Numbered from the stretch's first letter, positions 32,806 through 42,167 are shown. The stretch is DNA of 42,255 nt from Pseudomonadota bacterium (GCA_018240695.1 JAFEFH010000011.1:1-42255); one strand, 5' to 3'. Numbers and translations: made by a program. The notes: a model not told the origin generated them from the letters alone.

Positions 32806-34421
32806 CAGATCTTGAGATCCGAGAAGAAGTCGTTGCCCTTGTCGTCGGTGATGATGAAGGCCGGGAAGTTTTCGACCTGGATGCGCCAGATCGCTTCCAT
32901 GCCGAGCTCGGGATATTCCAGCACCTCGACCTTCTTGATCACGTCCTGGGCCAGGATCGCGGCCGGGCCGCCGATCGAGCCGAGATAGAAGCCCTTGTGC
33001 TTCTTGCAGGCATCGACCACCTGCTTGGAGCGGTTGCCCTTGGCCAGCATGACCATCGAGCCGCCGGCGGCCTGGAAGAGATCGACGTAGGAATCCATGC
33101 GCCCCGCCGTGGTCGGGCCGAACGAGCCCGACGCCATGCCTTGCGGCGTCTTCGCGGGGCCGGCGTAGTAGACCGGGAATTCCTTGAAGTAGTCGGGCAG
33201 GCCCTTGCCGGCGTCGAGCCGCTCCTTGAGCTTGGCGTGCGCGCTGTCGCGCGCGACGATCAGCGTGCCGGTCAGATTGACGCGCGTCTTCACCGGATGC
33301 TGGGTCAGCACCGACAGCGTGTGCTTCATGCCCTTGTTGAGGTCGACCGAGACGACGTTGCCCGAGAGCTGCTGCGGCTCGACGTCGGGCAGGAACTGCG
33401 CCGGGTTGGTCTCGAGCTGTTCGAGGAAGATGCCGTCCCTGGTGATCTTGCCGACGGCCTGGCGGTCGGCCGAGCAGGAGACGCCGATGCCGATCGGCAC
33501 CGAGGCGCCGTGGCGGGCGATGCGGATCACGCGCACGTCGTGGCAGAAATACTTGCCGCCGAACTGCGCGCCGATGCCCATCTGGCGCGTCAGCTCCAGC
33601 ACCTTCTTCTCCATCTCGCGGTCGCGGATGGCGACGCCCTTGTTGTTGCCCTCGCTCGGCAGGTCGTCGAGGTAGCGCGTCGAGGCGAGCTTCACGGTCT
33701 TGAGGTTCATCTCGGCCGAGGTGCCGCCGACCACGATGGCGAGGTGGTAGGGCGGGCAGGCCGCGGTGCCGAGCGTGCGGATCTGGGTGTCGAGGAATTT
33801 CAGCAGCGAGGCCTCGTTGAGGACCGCCGGCGTCTGCTGGTGCAGGTAGCTCTTGTTGGCCGAGCCGCCGCCCTTGGCGATGAACAGGAACTTGTAGGCG
33901 TCGCCGTCGGTCGCATAGATGTCGACCTGCGCGGGCAGGTTGGTGCCGGTCTGCACTTCCTTGAACATCGACAGCGGCGAGACCTGGCTGTAGCGCAGGT
34001 TGGTCTCGGTGTAGGTCTTGTAGACGCCCTCGGCGATCGCGGCCTCGTCGCCGCCGCCGGTCCACACCTGCTGGCCCTTCTTGCCCATCACGATCGCGGT
34101 GCCGGTGTCCTGGCACATCGGCAGCACGCCGCCTGCGGAAATGTTGGCGTTCTTCAGCAGCTCCAGCGCCACGTACTTGTCGTTGGGCGAGGCCTCGGCG
34201 TCGTCGAGGATGGTCCTGAGCTGGCCGAGATGGCCCGGCCGCAGCAGGTGGGCGATGTCGTGGAACGCCGCCGCCGTCAGCAGGGTCAGCGCCTTGGGGT
34301 CGACGGTGAGGACGTCACGGCCGTTGAACTTGGCGACGCTCACATGGTCGGAGCTGAGCTTGCGGTACGGCGTCGTGTCGGCGCCGTGCGGGAACATTTC
34401 CTGGAACTGGAATTCGGGCAT
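32805..34421 (-). CDS. fumarate hydratase, class I (iron-sulfur)
   Basis: 538 residues, one-polypeptide class I fumarase of the TCA cycle (fumarate plus water gives malate). The three iron-sulfur cysteines are in LPMCQDTGT (Cys103), [11 protein letters not shown] and GVSCSADRQ. Other marks: [29 protein letters not shown] and, in the C-terminal swivel domain, [19 protein letters not shown]. The ATG at 34421 is preceded by AGGAG. It lies downstream of sspB on the same strand (50-base gap), with a small hairpin between. Oxygen-labile enzymes of this class often need iron-sulfur repair. Confidence 0.95.
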   Translation of the reverse strand: MPEFQFQEMFPHGADTTPYRKLSSDHVSVAKFNGRDVLTVDPKALTLLTAAAFHDIAHLLRPGHLGQLRTILDDAEASPNDKYVALELLKNANISAGGVLPMCQDTGTAIVMGKKGQQVWTGGGDEAAIAEGVYKTYTETNLRYSQVSPLSMFKEVQTGTNLPAQVDIYATDGDAYKFLFIAKGGGSANKSYLHQQTPAVLNEASLLKFLDTQIRTLGTAACPPYHLAIVVGGTSAEMNLKTVKLASTRYLDDLPSEGNNKGVAIRDREMEKKVLELTRQMGIGAQFGGKYFCHDVRVIRIARHGASVPIGIGVSCSADRQAVGKITRDGIFLEQLETNPAQFLPDVEPQQLSGNVVSVDLNKGMKHTLSVLTQHPVKTRVNLTGTLIVARDSAHAKLKERLDAGKGLPDYFKEFPVYYAGPAKTPQGMASGSFGPTTAGRMDSYVDLFQAAGGSMVMLAKGNRSKQVVDACKKHKGFYLGSIGGPAAILAQDVIKKVEVLEYPELGMEAIWRIQVENFPAFIITDDKGNDFFSDLKI

Positions 34422-34447
34422 GCCTACTCCTCGCGAGAACGCGCCCT

Positions 34448-34465
34448 AAAACCGCAAAAACGCGG
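34448..34465 (-). terminator. possible weak terminator between sspB and fumarase
   Basis: On the minus strand CCGC and GCGG (34465-34462 and 34455-34452) enclose a six-base loop and are followed by TTTT (34451-34448). The stem is only four base pairs, so termination would be partial. Confidence 0.3.
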
Positions 34466-34471
34466 CCCCGT

Positions 34472-34984
34472 CTACTTTTTTCGGAAGCTGTCGAGCTTGA
34501 CGATCTTGGAGGCCGGATCCTCGGGCGGCGCGTCGGGGTCGGCGGCGGCGGCCGTCTCGCCCTTCGGCTTGGGTTCCGGCGCCGGCAGCGGCGTCGGCGC
34601 GGCGGCCTCGGGCTTGTCGCCGGCCGCCTTGTCCTTGCGATCGAACTGCAAGCCGAAACGCACCGACGGGTCGACGAACGCCGACAGCGCCGCGAACGGC
34701 ACCTTGATGTGCTCCTGCTGCTTGTTGAAGCTGACCGAGACCTCGAAGAACTCGTCGGCGATGACGAGGTCCCAGTACTGGTGCTGGAGCACGATCGTCA
34801 TCTCGTCGGGATACTTGGCGCGCAGATAGTCGGGCAGCTCGACGCCCGGATCGTTGCTGCGGAACGAGATGTAGAAATGGTGTGACCCCGGCAGGCCCTT
34901 CTCGGCGACTTGCACGAGCACGCGGCGCACAACGCTGCGCAGCGCATCGTCGACGAGAGCGTCGTAGTGAAAGCGATCGTTCAT
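34472..34984 (-). CDS. sspB: ClpXP adaptor SspB (alpha-type)
   Basis: 170 residues. The folded N-terminal domain (residues ~1-115) has FYISFRSNDPGVELPDYLRAKYPDEMTIVLQHQYWDL and FEVSVSFNKQQEHIKVPFAAL, the alpha-type SspB pattern. A Pro/Ala-rich flexible linker follows, ending in a conserved short tail KIVKLDSFRKK, the ClpX-docking module. SspB tethers ssrA-tagged proteins to ClpXP and speeds their destruction. It sits immediately downstream of the tmRNA gene, on the same strand, about 80 bases from its end. ATG at 34984; no strong Shine-Dalgarno seen. Confidence 0.93.
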   Translation of the reverse strand: MNDRFHYDALVDDALRSVVRRVLVQVAEKGLPGSHHFYISFRSNDPGVELPDYLRAKYPDEMTIVLQHQYWDLVIADEFFEVSVSFNKQQEHIKVPFAALSAFVDPSVRFGLQFDRKDKAAGDKPEAAAPTPLPAPEPKPKGETAAAADPDAPPEDPASKIVKLDSFRKK

Positions 34985-35004
34985 GTGCCTGTCGGAAACT
35001 TTCG

Positions 35005-35020
35005 CCGAGCATCGGCTCGG
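35005..35020. other. hairpin between tmRNA and sspB
   Basis: CCGAGC and GCTCGG with an ATCG loop, 21 bases upstream of the sspB start. It has no T-run. It may be a processing or stabilising structure if ssrA and sspB are cotranscribed. Confidence 0.45.
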
Positions 35021-35064
35021 GGTTGGGGAGAGTCAACGCCGCTGGCAATAGCGCGCGCGTGGCT

Positions 35065-35361
35065 GAAAGGAAAGTGGGAGGGCTTCTGTTGCCCGGTGCC
35101 CCCCCGGACCGCGCTTACGTCCGCTGTTTAGGCGGCAGCAGCGAGTGTAACGGTGTTATCGTTAGCACTTGTGTGTGGTCCGTCACGGCGGAACCATACC
35201 GGGCAAAAACCGCGCCTTTACCACGCCCGTCGATCCTGGTTCGCCCCCACGAGCCCCGCCCGCGAACGGTTGGGGTGAGAATGGTGGAGGCGCCGGGTAC
35301 TGCCCCCGGGTCCGAAACGCTTATTTCACGCGGTGTTTATCGCCATAGTCGGTTTCCCGAC
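35065..35361 (-). ncRNA. ssrA: tmRNA, permuted two-piece alphaproteobacterial form
   Basis: The acceptor piece comes first on the minus strand: from about 35361, with a GTCGG/CCGAC hairpin, to the 3' end CGCCTCCACCA at 35282. A spacer of about 33 bases follows, then the coding piece beginning GGGGGCGAACCAGG at 35248, with GGATCGACGGG matching the 5' tRNA-like domain of other tmRNAs. GGGGGCG and CGCCTCC form a 7-bp acceptor stem whose third pair is G-U, the alanine identity element. The tag frame runs 35166-35128: resume codon GCT, peptide ANDNTVTLAAAA, TAA, with the stop in a CCGC/GCGG hairpin as usual. The 3' limit near 35065 is approximate (hairpin at 35080-35094). Rescues stalled ribosomes and marks the product for ClpXP. 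Confidence 0.94.
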
Positions 35362-35367
35362 GCGACC

Positions 35368-35396
35368 AATATAGGCGCATCCGGCGGCGTTTTGAA
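35368..35396 (-). promoter_or_regulatory. promoter of ssrA
   Basis: On the minus strand, TTCAAA (35396-35391), 17 bases, TATATT (35373-35368). The predicted start near 35361 coincides with the first hairpin of the acceptor piece. Confidence 0.7.
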
Positions 35397-35480
35397 GGCG
35401 CGCGCGGGACGCGATATTTCCCCATGGTGGCCGGAACCTCCCGCCCATAGAGTCCGCCGCAACCAAGGAAAGCGACCGCG

Positions 35481-36416
35481 ATGCCCCTCTCCAGCGACCA
35501 GCAGGCTGAAATCGACCAGACGCGCGGCGAGGCCCGGACCACGCGGCGCGCCATCGCGCCTGCGCTGGAGGAAGTCCTCTACCAGGCGCTGCCGGTGCTC
35601 GATCACGGCTTCGTCCGCGTCATCGACTATATGGGCGACGACGCCGCCGTCGTGCAGGCCGCGAGGGTGAGCTACGGCCGCGGCACCAAGAAGGTCAGCG
35701 AGGACCGCGGCCTCATCAACTACCTGATGCGCCACCGGCACACGACGCCGTTCGAGATGTGCGAGATCAAGTACCACGTGAAGCTGCCGATCTTCGTGGC
35801 GCGCCAGTGGATCCGCCACCGCACCGCCAACGTGAACGAATATTCCGCGCGCTACTCGATCCTCGACAACGAGTTCTACCTGCCGCGCCCCGAGCAGCTC
35901 GCCTCGCAGAGCGCCAACAACCGCCAGGGCCGCGACGCGGTGCTGACCGGCAAGGAAGCCGAGCGCGTGTTCGACATCCTCAAGAAGGATTCCGAGCTGG
36001 TCTACGAGCACTACATGGAGATGCTGAACGAGGGCGAGGCCGGCCAGCCGCTCGACCCCGAGCGCTCCGGCCTGGCGCGCGAGCTCGCCCGCATGAACCT
36101 GTCGCTCGCCTTCTATACGCAGTGGTACTGGAAGACGAATCTGCACAACCTCATGCACTTCCTGTCGCTGCGCGCCGATCCGCACGCGCAGTACGAGATC
36201 CGCGTCTATGCCGACGTGATGATCGACACGCTGAAGCGCTGGACGCCGATCTGCCACGACGCCTTCATGGAATACCGCATGGGCGGCGCGCATTTGTCGA
36301 AGACCGGCCTGGCCGCGATCAAGCGCATGATCGCGGGCGAGAAGGTCGACCAGAAGTCGAGCGGCCTCAATCCGCGCGAATGGCGCGAATTGATGAATTC
36401 GCTCGGCCTCGAATAG
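35481..36416 (+). CDS. thyX: flavin-dependent thymidylate synthase ThyX
   Basis: 311 residues. The ThyX signature [15 protein letters not shown] (residues 112-126) is intact, and [24 protein letters not shown] precedes it. Converts dUMP to dTMP with FAD, NADPH and methylenetetrahydrofolate; the folate leaves as tetrahydrofolate. The length is somewhat above the minimal ThyX (~220-250) because of an N-terminal 30 residues and an insert ([23 protein letters not shown]). No thyA is visible in the window. Divergent from ssrA. AAGGAAAG precedes the ATG. The acetyltransferase follows after 13 bases. Confidence 0.95.
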   Translation: MPLSSDQQAEIDQTRGEARTTRRAIAPALEEVLYQALPVLDHGFVRVIDYMGDDAAVVQAARVSYGRGTKKVSEDRGLINYLMRHRHTTPFEMCEIKYHVKLPIFVARQWIRHRTANVNEYSARYSILDNEFYLPRPEQLASQSANNRQGRDAVLTGKEAERVFDILKKDSELVYEHYMEMLNEGEAGQPLDPERSGLARELARMNLSLAFYTQWYWKTNLHNLMHFLSLRADPHAQYEIRVYADVMIDTLKRWTPICHDAFMEYRMGGAHLSKTGLAAIKRMIAGEKVDQKSSGLNPREWRELMNSLGLE

Positions 36417-36429
36417 GCCCCGCCCGCAG

Positions 36430-36978
36430 ATGGCGCGCGACACGGTCGGCGATCCCGGCAAGCTGCGGCTCCTCAAGGAGCGGCCGCGCGATGCCGAGGC
36501 GATCGAGGAGATGACGGCCGCGGCCTTCGGGCCCGACCGCTTCCACAAGACGGTCTACCGCCTGCGCGAGGACGTGCCGCCGATCAGGGACCTCTGCTTC
36601 GTCTGCATCGACCGCAAGAACCGGCTGGTCGCGTCGATCCGCAACTGGCCGATCCTGATCAACGAGAAGTGGCCGGCGGTGATGCTGGGGCCGCTGTCGA
36701 TCTCGCCCGAGCTGCGCGGGCTGGGCTACGGCAAGGCGCTGATGTGGCATTCGATGGCGCAGTCGCGCCTGCAAGGCCACAGCCGGATCATTTTGGTGGG
36801 CGATCCCGAGTACTACAACCAGTTCGGCTTCCGCCGCGACCTCTGCCTCAACATGCAGCTTCCCGGCTGGGTCGAGGACCGCCGCTTCCTCGCCCTCGAG
36901 CTGGTCGCCGGCTCGATGATCGGCGTCCATGGCATGATCGGGAAGCCGAAGGTCCGGAAGACCCGGCGCAAATCATAG
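36430..36978 (+). CDS. GNAT family N-acetyltransferase
   Basis: 182 residues with the GNAT fold. The acetyl-CoA pyrophosphate loop appears as LSISPELRGLGYGKALMWHSM (R-G-x-G-x-G/A), preceded by the beta4 strand VMLGPL, and followed by IILVGDPEYYNQFGFRRD, the YhbS-like end of the domain. Substrate unknown. Probably cotranscribed with thyX. Its TAG shares its last base with the start of a long palindrome (36978-37028), which may act as its transcription end. Confidence 0.88.
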   Translation: MARDTVGDPGKLRLLKERPRDAEAIEEMTAAAFGPDRFHKTVYRLREDVPPIRDLCFVCIDRKNRLVASIRNWPILINEKWPAVMLGPLSISPELRGLGYGKALMWHSMAQSRLQGHSRIILVGDPEYYNQFGFRRDLCLNMQLPGWVEDRRFLALELVAGSMIGVHGMIGKPKVRKTRRKS

Positions 36979-37028
36979 GACCGCGCGCTTCCAGCGCGCC
37001 TCATGAGCGCGCTGGAAGCGCGCGGTCC
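36978..37028. repeat. REP-like palindromic element, copy 1
   Basis: A perfect inverted repeat with 22-base arms (36978-36999 and 37007-37028; each begins or ends with GGACCGCG/CGCGGTCC) around the loop CTCATGA. It fills the gap between the convergent acetyltransferase and mrp genes. A related element with the same outer arms and loop lies at 42168-42253, so it is a repeat family and not only a terminator. Confidence 0.88.
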
Positions 37029-37034
37029 ACTTGA

Positions 37035-38213
37035 TCAGCTCATCACGATCTTCGGTGCCGGGCGCCCGCCACGCTGCGGCGCGCTGAGCTGCTTCCACAC
37101 CCGGCCGGCGATGTTCTTGTAGGCCTTGGCGTGGGCGCTGTCGGGCTGGGAGGCCACGATGGGCGTGCCGTTGTCCGACGTCGTGCGGATGTCGAGATGC
37201 AGCGGGATCTCGCCCAGGAAAGGAACGCCCAGCTTGTCGGCTTCCTCGCGGGCGCCGCCGTGGCCGAAGATCTCCGAGCGCTCGCCGCACTTGGGGCAGA
37301 GGAAGTAGCTCATGTTCTCGACGATGCCCAACACCGGCACGGCGACCTTGCGGAACATCGCCAGGCCCTTGCGCGCATCGATCAGCGCGATGTCCTGCGG
37401 CGTCGAGACGATCACCGCGCCGCTGAGCGGCACGCGCTGCGCCAGGGTGAGCTGCGCATCGCCGGTGCCCGGCGGCATGTCGACCACCAGCACGTCGAGC
37501 TCGCCCCACTGCACGTCGCGCAGCATCTGCTCGAGCGCGCTCGACACCATGGGCCCGCGCCAGATCATCGGCGTGTCCTCGGCCACGATGTAGCCGATCG
37601 ACATGGTGCGGAGGCCGTGGCGCTCGATCGGCTTCAGCATCTTGCCGTCGGCGGACTCGGGCTTTTCCTTCACGCCCAGCATGCGCGGCATCGACGGGCC
37701 GTAGATGTCGGCGTCCAGGAGACCGGTGGCGACGCCGTTGGCGGCGAGGCCCAGCGCCAGGTTCACCGCGGTCGTCGACTTGCCGACGCCGCCTTTGCCC
37801 GAGGCCACGGCGATGATGTGCTTCACGCCCGGCACGTCGATGCGGCTGTTGCCGCCGGTCGTCTTGGCGCCGGGCTGGCCGCCCGCTGAGCCACCGGGGC
37901 GCGGACCGTGATCGTGGCTATGCCCATGCCCGCCGCGCGGGGTTGGCGGCGGCGGGGGCGCGGCCCGCTCGGCGGTCATCACGGCGGTGGCCGACAGCAC
38001 CTCGGGCATGGCGCGCACGGCCTGCTCGCAGGCTTGGCGCAGCGGCTCCAGGGTGGCGCCGCGGGCCGGATCGACGTCGAGAGTGATGGCGACGTGGCCG
38101 GCCCGCGTGGCGATCCCGCTCACCATGCCGGCGGCAATGACGCTCTTGCCCGTGGTGGGATCGATCACGGTTTCGAGAACGCGGCGCACGGCCGATTCGC
38201 TTATTTCTGCCAC
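37035..38213 (-). CDS. apbC: iron-sulfur cluster carrier Mrp/ApbC
   Basis: About 392 residues. N-terminal MIP18/DUF59 domain (residues ~1-85, with [13 protein letters not shown]), then a linker rich in Pro, Gly and His (GHGHSHDHG), then the P-loop ATPase: [21 protein letters not shown] (deviant Walker A), [32 protein letters not shown], and the cluster-binding CPKC near residue 300 in [13 protein letters not shown]. Carries and delivers Fe-S clusters. Start GTG at 38213 has GGGAG eight bases upstream; another GTG three codons earlier sits on the ribosome site itself. Divergent from hflK. Confidence 0.92.
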   Translation of the reverse strand: MAEISESAVRRVLETVIDPTTGKSVIAAGMVSGIATRAGHVAITLDVDPARGATLEPLRQACEQAVRAMPEVLSATAVMTAERAAPPPPPTPRGGHGHSHDHGPRPGGSAGGQPGAKTTGGNSRIDVPGVKHIIAVASGKGGVGKSTTAVNLALGLAANGVATGLLDADIYGPSMPRMLGVKEKPESADGKMLKPIERHGLRTMSIGYIVAEDTPMIWRGPMVSSALEQMLRDVQWGELDVLVVDMPPGTGDAQLTLAQRVPLSGAVIVSTPQDIALIDARKGLAMFRKVAVPVLGIVENMSYFLCPKCGERSEIFGHGGAREEADKLGVPFLGEIPLHLDIRTTSDNGTPIVASQPDSAHAKAYKNIAGRVWKQLSAPQRGGRPAPKIVMS

Positions 38214-38277
38214 GTTCGACACTCCCGCCCGGTAACCTGCCTGTAGCAACCAGCGGCCGGCAAATGACGCCGCTTGA

Positions 38278-38306
38278 TTGAAGATAGGGCTGCCGTCACA
38301 TATATG
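38278..38306 (+). promoter_or_regulatory. promoter of hflKC
   Basis: TTGAAG (38278-38283), 17 bases, TATATG (38301-38306). Predicted start near 38313, giving a leader of about 39 bases with AGGTG before the ATG. Confidence 0.72.
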
Positions 38307-38351
38307 CAGCGCGGTCCTAAAGCAAAGTGCCGCGGGCCCCGAGGTGCATGG

Positions 38352-39566
38352 ATGGCGTGGAACAACAATAGCGGCGGCCCCTGGGGCAGCGGCGGTGGCG
38401 GTAACGGCGGCGGCAACGGCGGTGGGCCGTGGAGCGGCGGAGGCGGCGGCGGCGGCAATCGCGGCGGCGGAGGGGGCGGGCCCTTCGGCCGGCGGCCCCC
38501 CGACATGGACGACGTCATCCGCAAGGGCCAGGAGCGGCTCAAGAACCTCATTCCCGGCGGCTTCGGCTCGTTCAAGGGCATCCTGCTGGTCGTGCTGGCG
38601 GCGGTGGTGATCTGGCTGCTGACCGGCTTCTTCCGCGTGCAGCCCAACCAGCAGGCCGTCCAGCTGATCTTCGGCAAGCCGTTCGGCACGCCGGCCGAGC
38701 AGGGCCTGCACTACAATCTTCCCGCGCCGATCGGCAGCGTCGTGGTCGTGAACGTGCAGGACCTGCGCCGCACCGTGATCGGCTCGCACGGCGGCGGCAG
38801 CGGCGGCTTCGCCCGCGGCGCCGCCCGCGCCACCTCGACCGAGAACCTGATGCTGACCGGCGACGAGAACATCGTCGACATCGAGTTCGCCGTGCTGTGG
38901 CAGGTGAAGGACGTGTTCCGCTACGCCTTCGCCGTGCGCAACGGCGAGGAGACCGTGCGCTCGGTGGCCGAGGCCGCGATGCGCGAGGTGATCGGCCAGA
39001 CCAACCTGCAATACGCCCAGACCGAGGGCCGCGCCAAGCTGGAGCAGGAGACCAAGGACCTGATGCAGCGCGTGCTCGACGAATACGGGCTCGGCGCGCG
39101 CATCAACCAGGTGCAGTTGCAGCGGGTCGACCCGCCGCAGGAAGTCATCGGCGCCTTCCGCGACGTGCAGGCCGCGCGCGCCGACAAGGAGCGCAACATC
39201 AACGAGGCCAACACCTACCGCAACCAGGTGCTGCCGCGCGCCAAGGGCGAGGCGGCCTCGATCGTGCAGCGCGGCGAGGCCTACAAGGCGCAGACCGTGG
39301 CCCGCGCGAAGGGCGATACCCAGCGCTTCGAGCAGGTCTACGAGCAGTACGCCAAGGCCAAGGACATCACGGCCGAGCGCCTCTATCTCGAGACGATGGA
39401 AGACGTGCTGCGCAACGCCAGCAAGGTCATGGTCGACAAGAACGGCGGATCGGGCGTCGTGCCCTACCTGCCGCTTCCCGAGGTGAGGCCGGGCGCCCGC
39501 CCGGCGGCGACGCCGGCGGCGCCCGCCGCCCCCTCCGTGTCGAGCCCGGCGGGAGGCACCCGATGA
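38352..39566 (+). CDS. hflK: FtsH protease modulator HflK
   Basis: About 404 residues. A Gly/Asn/Trp-rich cytoplasmic head (residues 1-55, starting [17 protein letters not shown]), one membrane helix ([16 protein letters not shown]), then the periplasmic SPFH/prohibitin domain ([39 protein letters not shown]) and a coiled coil ([28 protein letters not shown]). With HflC it forms a large ring or cage around FtsH. An in-frame start upstream (38274) is an artefact of an open frame; the head pattern begins at 38352. The stop overlaps hflC (ATGA). Confidence 0.94.
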   Translation: MAWNNNSGGPWGSGGGGNGGGNGGGPWSGGGGGGGNRGGGGGGPFGRRPPDMDDVIRKGQERLKNLIPGGFGSFKGILLVVLAAVVIWLLTGFFRVQPNQQAVQLIFGKPFGTPAEQGLHYNLPAPIGSVVVVNVQDLRRTVIGSHGGGSGGFARGAARATSTENLMLTGDENIVDIEFAVLWQVKDVFRYAFAVRNGEETVRSVAEAAMREVIGQTNLQYAQTEGRAKLEQETKDLMQRVLDEYGLGARINQVQLQRVDPPQEVIGAFRDVQAARADKERNINEANTYRNQVLPRAKGEAASIVQRGEAYKAQTVARAKGDTQRFEQVYEQYAKAKDITAERLYLETMEDVLRNASKVMVDKNGGSGVVPYLPLPEVRPGARPAATPAAPAAPSVSSPAGGTR

Positions 39567-40450
39567 GCAACCGTTCGATCGTGGCCCTGGTCGGCCTCGC
39601 CATCCTCGCCTTCCTGCTGTCGCAGACGTTCTACACCGTCGATCCGACCAAGCAGGTCCTCGTCCGCCAGTTCGGCGCCCTCGTCGGCGCTCCCAAGACC
39701 GAGCCCGGGCTCTACGCCAAGATCCCGCTGGTCCAGGACATCGTCCGCATCGACCGCCGCCTGCTGGACTACGAAGCGGCCGAGTTCGAGATCATCGCCG
39801 GCGACCAGAAGCGCCTGGTCGTCGACGCCTTCGCCCGCTTCCGCATCGTCAATGCGCGGCAGTTCGTGGAGACCGTGCCGGGCGGCGAGCCGACCCTGCA
39901 AGGCATCCTGGACTCGCTGATCAACTCGGAGATCCGCAGCGTGCTGAGCGGCGTGCCGCTGCACGCGGTGCTGACCGAGCAGCGCGCCCACCTGATGGCC
40001 GACATCACCAAGCGCGTGAACAGCAAGATCCAGAACCAGGGCGTCGAGGTCATCGACGTCCGCATCAAGCGTGCGGACCTGCCGCAGGCCAACTCGCAGT
40101 CGGTCTACAACCGCATGAAGACCGACCGCGAGCGCGAAGCCGGCCAGCTGCGCGCCGAGGGCGACGAGGAGAACCAGCGCATCAAGGCGACGGCCGACCG
40201 CGAAGTGGCGGTCATCAAGGCCGATGCCGGTCTCGCCGCCCAGATCACCATGGGCCAGGCCGACGCCGAGGCGACCCGGGTCTATGCCGAGGCGTTCACG
40301 CGGGACAAGGACTTCTACGCCTACTGGCGCAGCCTGGAGGCCTACAAGCAGGCCTTCGGCGCCGGCGGCTCGACGATGGTCCTGAGCCCCGACAGCGAGT
40401 TCTTCCGCTACTTCTCGGGGCCGTCGGGCGCTACATCGCCCCGCAAGTAA
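39563..40450 (+). CDS. hflC: FtsH protease modulator HflC
   Basis: About 295 residues. N-terminal membrane anchor ([21 protein letters not shown]), SPFH domain with [16 protein letters not shown] and [16 protein letters not shown], followed by a long coiled coil ([32 protein letters not shown]) and a C-terminal [10 protein letters not shown], a conserved end in HflC. Partner of HflK in the periplasmic face complex that controls FtsH. Start overlaps hflK. A strong terminator follows, separating it from degP. Confidence 0.95.
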   Translation: MSNRSIVALVGLAILAFLLSQTFYTVDPTKQVLVRQFGALVGAPKTEPGLYAKIPLVQDIVRIDRRLLDYEAAEFEIIAGDQKRLVVDAFARFRIVNARQFVETVPGGEPTLQGILDSLINSEIRSVLSGVPLHAVLTEQRAHLMADITKRVNSKIQNQGVEVIDVRIKRADLPQANSQSVYNRMKTDREREAGQLRAEGDEENQRIKATADREVAVIKADAGLAAQITMGQADAEATRVYAEAFTRDKDFYAYWRSLEAYKQAFGAGGSTMVLSPDSEFFRYFSGPSGATSPRK

Positions 40451-40469
40451 CCCGGCCGAAACCAGCGAC

Positions 40470-40511
40470 GCCGGCGGCTGTGGCAGTCCTGCCACGCCGC
40501 CGGCTTTTTTT
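40470..40511 (+). terminator. rho-independent terminator of hflKC
   Basis: GCCGGCGGC (40470-40478) pairs with GCCGCCGGC (40496-40504); an inner TGGCA/TGCCA helix extends the stem; seven T residues follow (40505-40511). Strong and one-directional. Confidence 0.92.
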
Positions 40512-40563
40512 GGACCGAAGCCCGGAAAAGCTGAAACAAGCCGTCACATAACGGCCTCTTTAT

Positions 40564-40592
40564 TTGCGCCACAATTGGGCCGGATGTAGACA
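40564..40592 (+). promoter_or_regulatory. possible promoter of degP
   Basis: TTGCGC (40564-40569), 17 bases, TAGACA (40587-40592). The start near 40599 would give a ~60-base leader to the GTG at 40659. No clear heat-shock or envelope-stress sigma box was recognised. Confidence 0.45.
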
Positions 40593-40658
40593 GTGTTTCG
40601 TACACGCGGCGCCGGCCGAACCCACTCACCATGGCCTCGAGCGCCGTTGGAGGTCGCC

Positions 40659-42161
40659 GTGGTTTTCGGGGAATTTCTCGGATTTTCGAAGCGGACCGCA
40701 GTCGCGGCCGTGACCGCTCTTGGCTTGGTGCTCGCCCAGCCGGTCCTCGTCGCGCCGGCCGCCGCGCGCGACGCGCCGCAGAGCTTCGCCGACCTCGTCG
40801 ACAAGCTCATGCCGAGCGTCGTCAACATCACCACGACCCAGAACGTCCCGCAGAAGGGCGAGCGCCTGCGCGACATGCCGCAGCTTCCGCCGGGCTCGCC
40901 GTTCGAGGAGCTGTTCAAGGAATTCTTCGACAAGAAGAACGGCGAGCAGCAGCTGCGCCGCGGCACCTCGCTGGGTTCGGGCTTTATCATCGACGGCGAG
41001 GGCTACGTCGTCACCAACAACCACGTGATCCAGGGCGCCGAGGACATCACCGTCATCCTGCGCGACGACACGCAGCTCAAGGCCAAGCTGGTCGGCGCCG
41101 ACGCCCGCGTCGACATCGCCGTGCTCAAGGTCGATCCGCCGGGCAAGAAGCCGCTGCCGGCCGCCAGGTTCGGCGATTCGGACAAGGTGCGGGTCGGCGA
41201 CTGGGTGGTGGCGATCGGCAATCCGTTCGGCCTCGGCCATTCGGTGACCGCCGGCATCATCTCGGCGCGCGGCCGCTCGCTGAACGACTCGCTCGACGAC
41301 TACCTCCAGACCGACGCCGCCATCAACAAGGGCAACTCGGGCGGTCCGCTGTTCAACGTCGACGGCGAGGTGATCGGCGTCAACACCGCGATCTACTCGC
41401 CGTCCGGCACCAACGCCGGTCTCGCCTTTTCGATCCCGTCCAACCTCGTGAAGCAGGCCGCCGACCAGTTGCGCGAGTTCGGCCGCATCCGCCGCGGCTG
41501 GATCGGCGTCAGCTACCAGAGCGTGACCGACGACATCGCCGACAGCTTCAGCCTCGACCGCGCGCGCGGCGTGCTGGTGGCCAACGTCGTGGCCGACGGC
41601 CCGGCCGGCAAGGCGGGCATCAAGCGCAACGACATCATCCTCTCCTTCGCCGGCCAGGAAGTGCCGGACCTGCGCCGCTTCCCGCGCATCGTGGCCAATG
41701 CCCGCGTCGGCAGCACGGTCGACGTCGTGGTGTGGCGTGGGGGCAAGGAGCTGCCGCTCAAGCTCAAGATCGGCGAGCAGGAAGAGGCCGAGAAGACCAA
41801 CGTGTCGGCCCAGGGCAGCGCGCCCAAGAAGCCGGCCGACCAGGACCAGGCGCTGACCTCGACCATCGAGCAGCTCGGCCTGACCTTGCAGAAGATCTCC
41901 GACCAGCTGCGCGAGAAGTACGGCCTGTCCGACAGCGCCAAGGGCGTCGTCGTGACCAAGGTCGCCGCCGACAGCCCGGCCGCCGAGAAGCAGCTCCAGG
42001 CCGGCGACCTGATCCTCGAGGTCGACCAGAAGCCGGTGACGACCCCGCAGGAAGTCACCGAGATCGTGGCCAAGCTCCAGGCCCAGAAGAAGCGCTCGGT
42101 CCTCCTGTTCGTCGAACGCCAGGGCGATCCCAGGTTCGCCGCCCTGCGCCTCACCAAGTAA
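40659..42161 (+). CDS. degP: DegP/HtrA-family periplasmic serine protease (Do type)
   Basis: About 500 residues. Signal peptide (AVAAVTALGLVLAQPVLVAPAAA), trypsin-like protease domain with the triad His122 in VTNNHVIQGA, Asp152 in DARVDIAVLKVD and Ser227 in NKGNSGGPLF, then two PDZ domains (residues ~280-370 and ~410-500, the latter with VVVTKVAADSPAAEKQLQAGDLI). It degrades or chaperones misfolded envelope proteins. The frame is open upstream to 40593, but the GTG at 40659 has GGAGG five bases before it and leaves a normal signal peptide. Separated from hflC by a terminator, so it has its own transcription. Confidence 0.93.
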   Translation: MVFGEFLGFSKRTAVAAVTALGLVLAQPVLVAPAAARDAPQSFADLVDKLMPSVVNITTTQNVPQKGERLRDMPQLPPGSPFEELFKEFFDKKNGEQQLRRGTSLGSGFIIDGEGYVVTNNHVIQGAEDITVILRDDTQLKAKLVGADARVDIAVLKVDPPGKKPLPAARFGDSDKVRVGDWVVAIGNPFGLGHSVTAGIISARGRSLNDSLDDYLQTDAAINKGNSGGPLFNVDGEVIGVNTAIYSPSGTNAGLAFSIPSNLVKQAADQLREFGRIRRGWIGVSYQSVTDDIADSFSLDRARGVLVANVVADGPAGKAGIKRNDIILSFAGQEVPDLRRFPRIVANARVGSTVDVVVWRGGKELPLKLKIGEQEEAEKTNVSAQGSAPKKPADQDQALTSTIEQLGLTLQKISDQLREKYGLSDSAKGVVVTKVAADSPAAEKQLQAGDLILEVDQKPVTTPQEVTEIVAKLQAQKKRSVLLFVERQGDPRFAALRLTK

Positions 42162-42167
42162 TCACCC

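Noticed and set aside
35101..35345. A plus-strand structured RNA, suggested by GC-rich paired stretches
   Set aside because: Only the minus strand gives the CCA end, the 7-bp acceptor stem, GGATCGACGGG and the ANDN tag.
34882..35670. A 262-codon plus-strand frame across ssrA and the start of thyX
   Set aside because: The segment is the antisense of the tmRNA and its promoter and runs into thyX out of frame.
38352..38500. GGC-rich tandem repeat at the start of hflK as a possible microsatellite
   Set aside because: It encodes the Gly/Asn-rich head normal for HflK, and codons vary (GGC, GGT, GGA), so it is not a simple DNA repeat.
38214..39011. An extension of the mrp frame to 658 residues
   Set aside because: The extension lies opposite hflK and its promoter; the MIP18 domain starts at 38213.
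40593..40658. An earlier degP start at 40593
   Set aside because: It would add an Arg/Pro-rich stretch before the signal peptide and overlap the likely transcription start; the GTG at 40659 has GGAGG.
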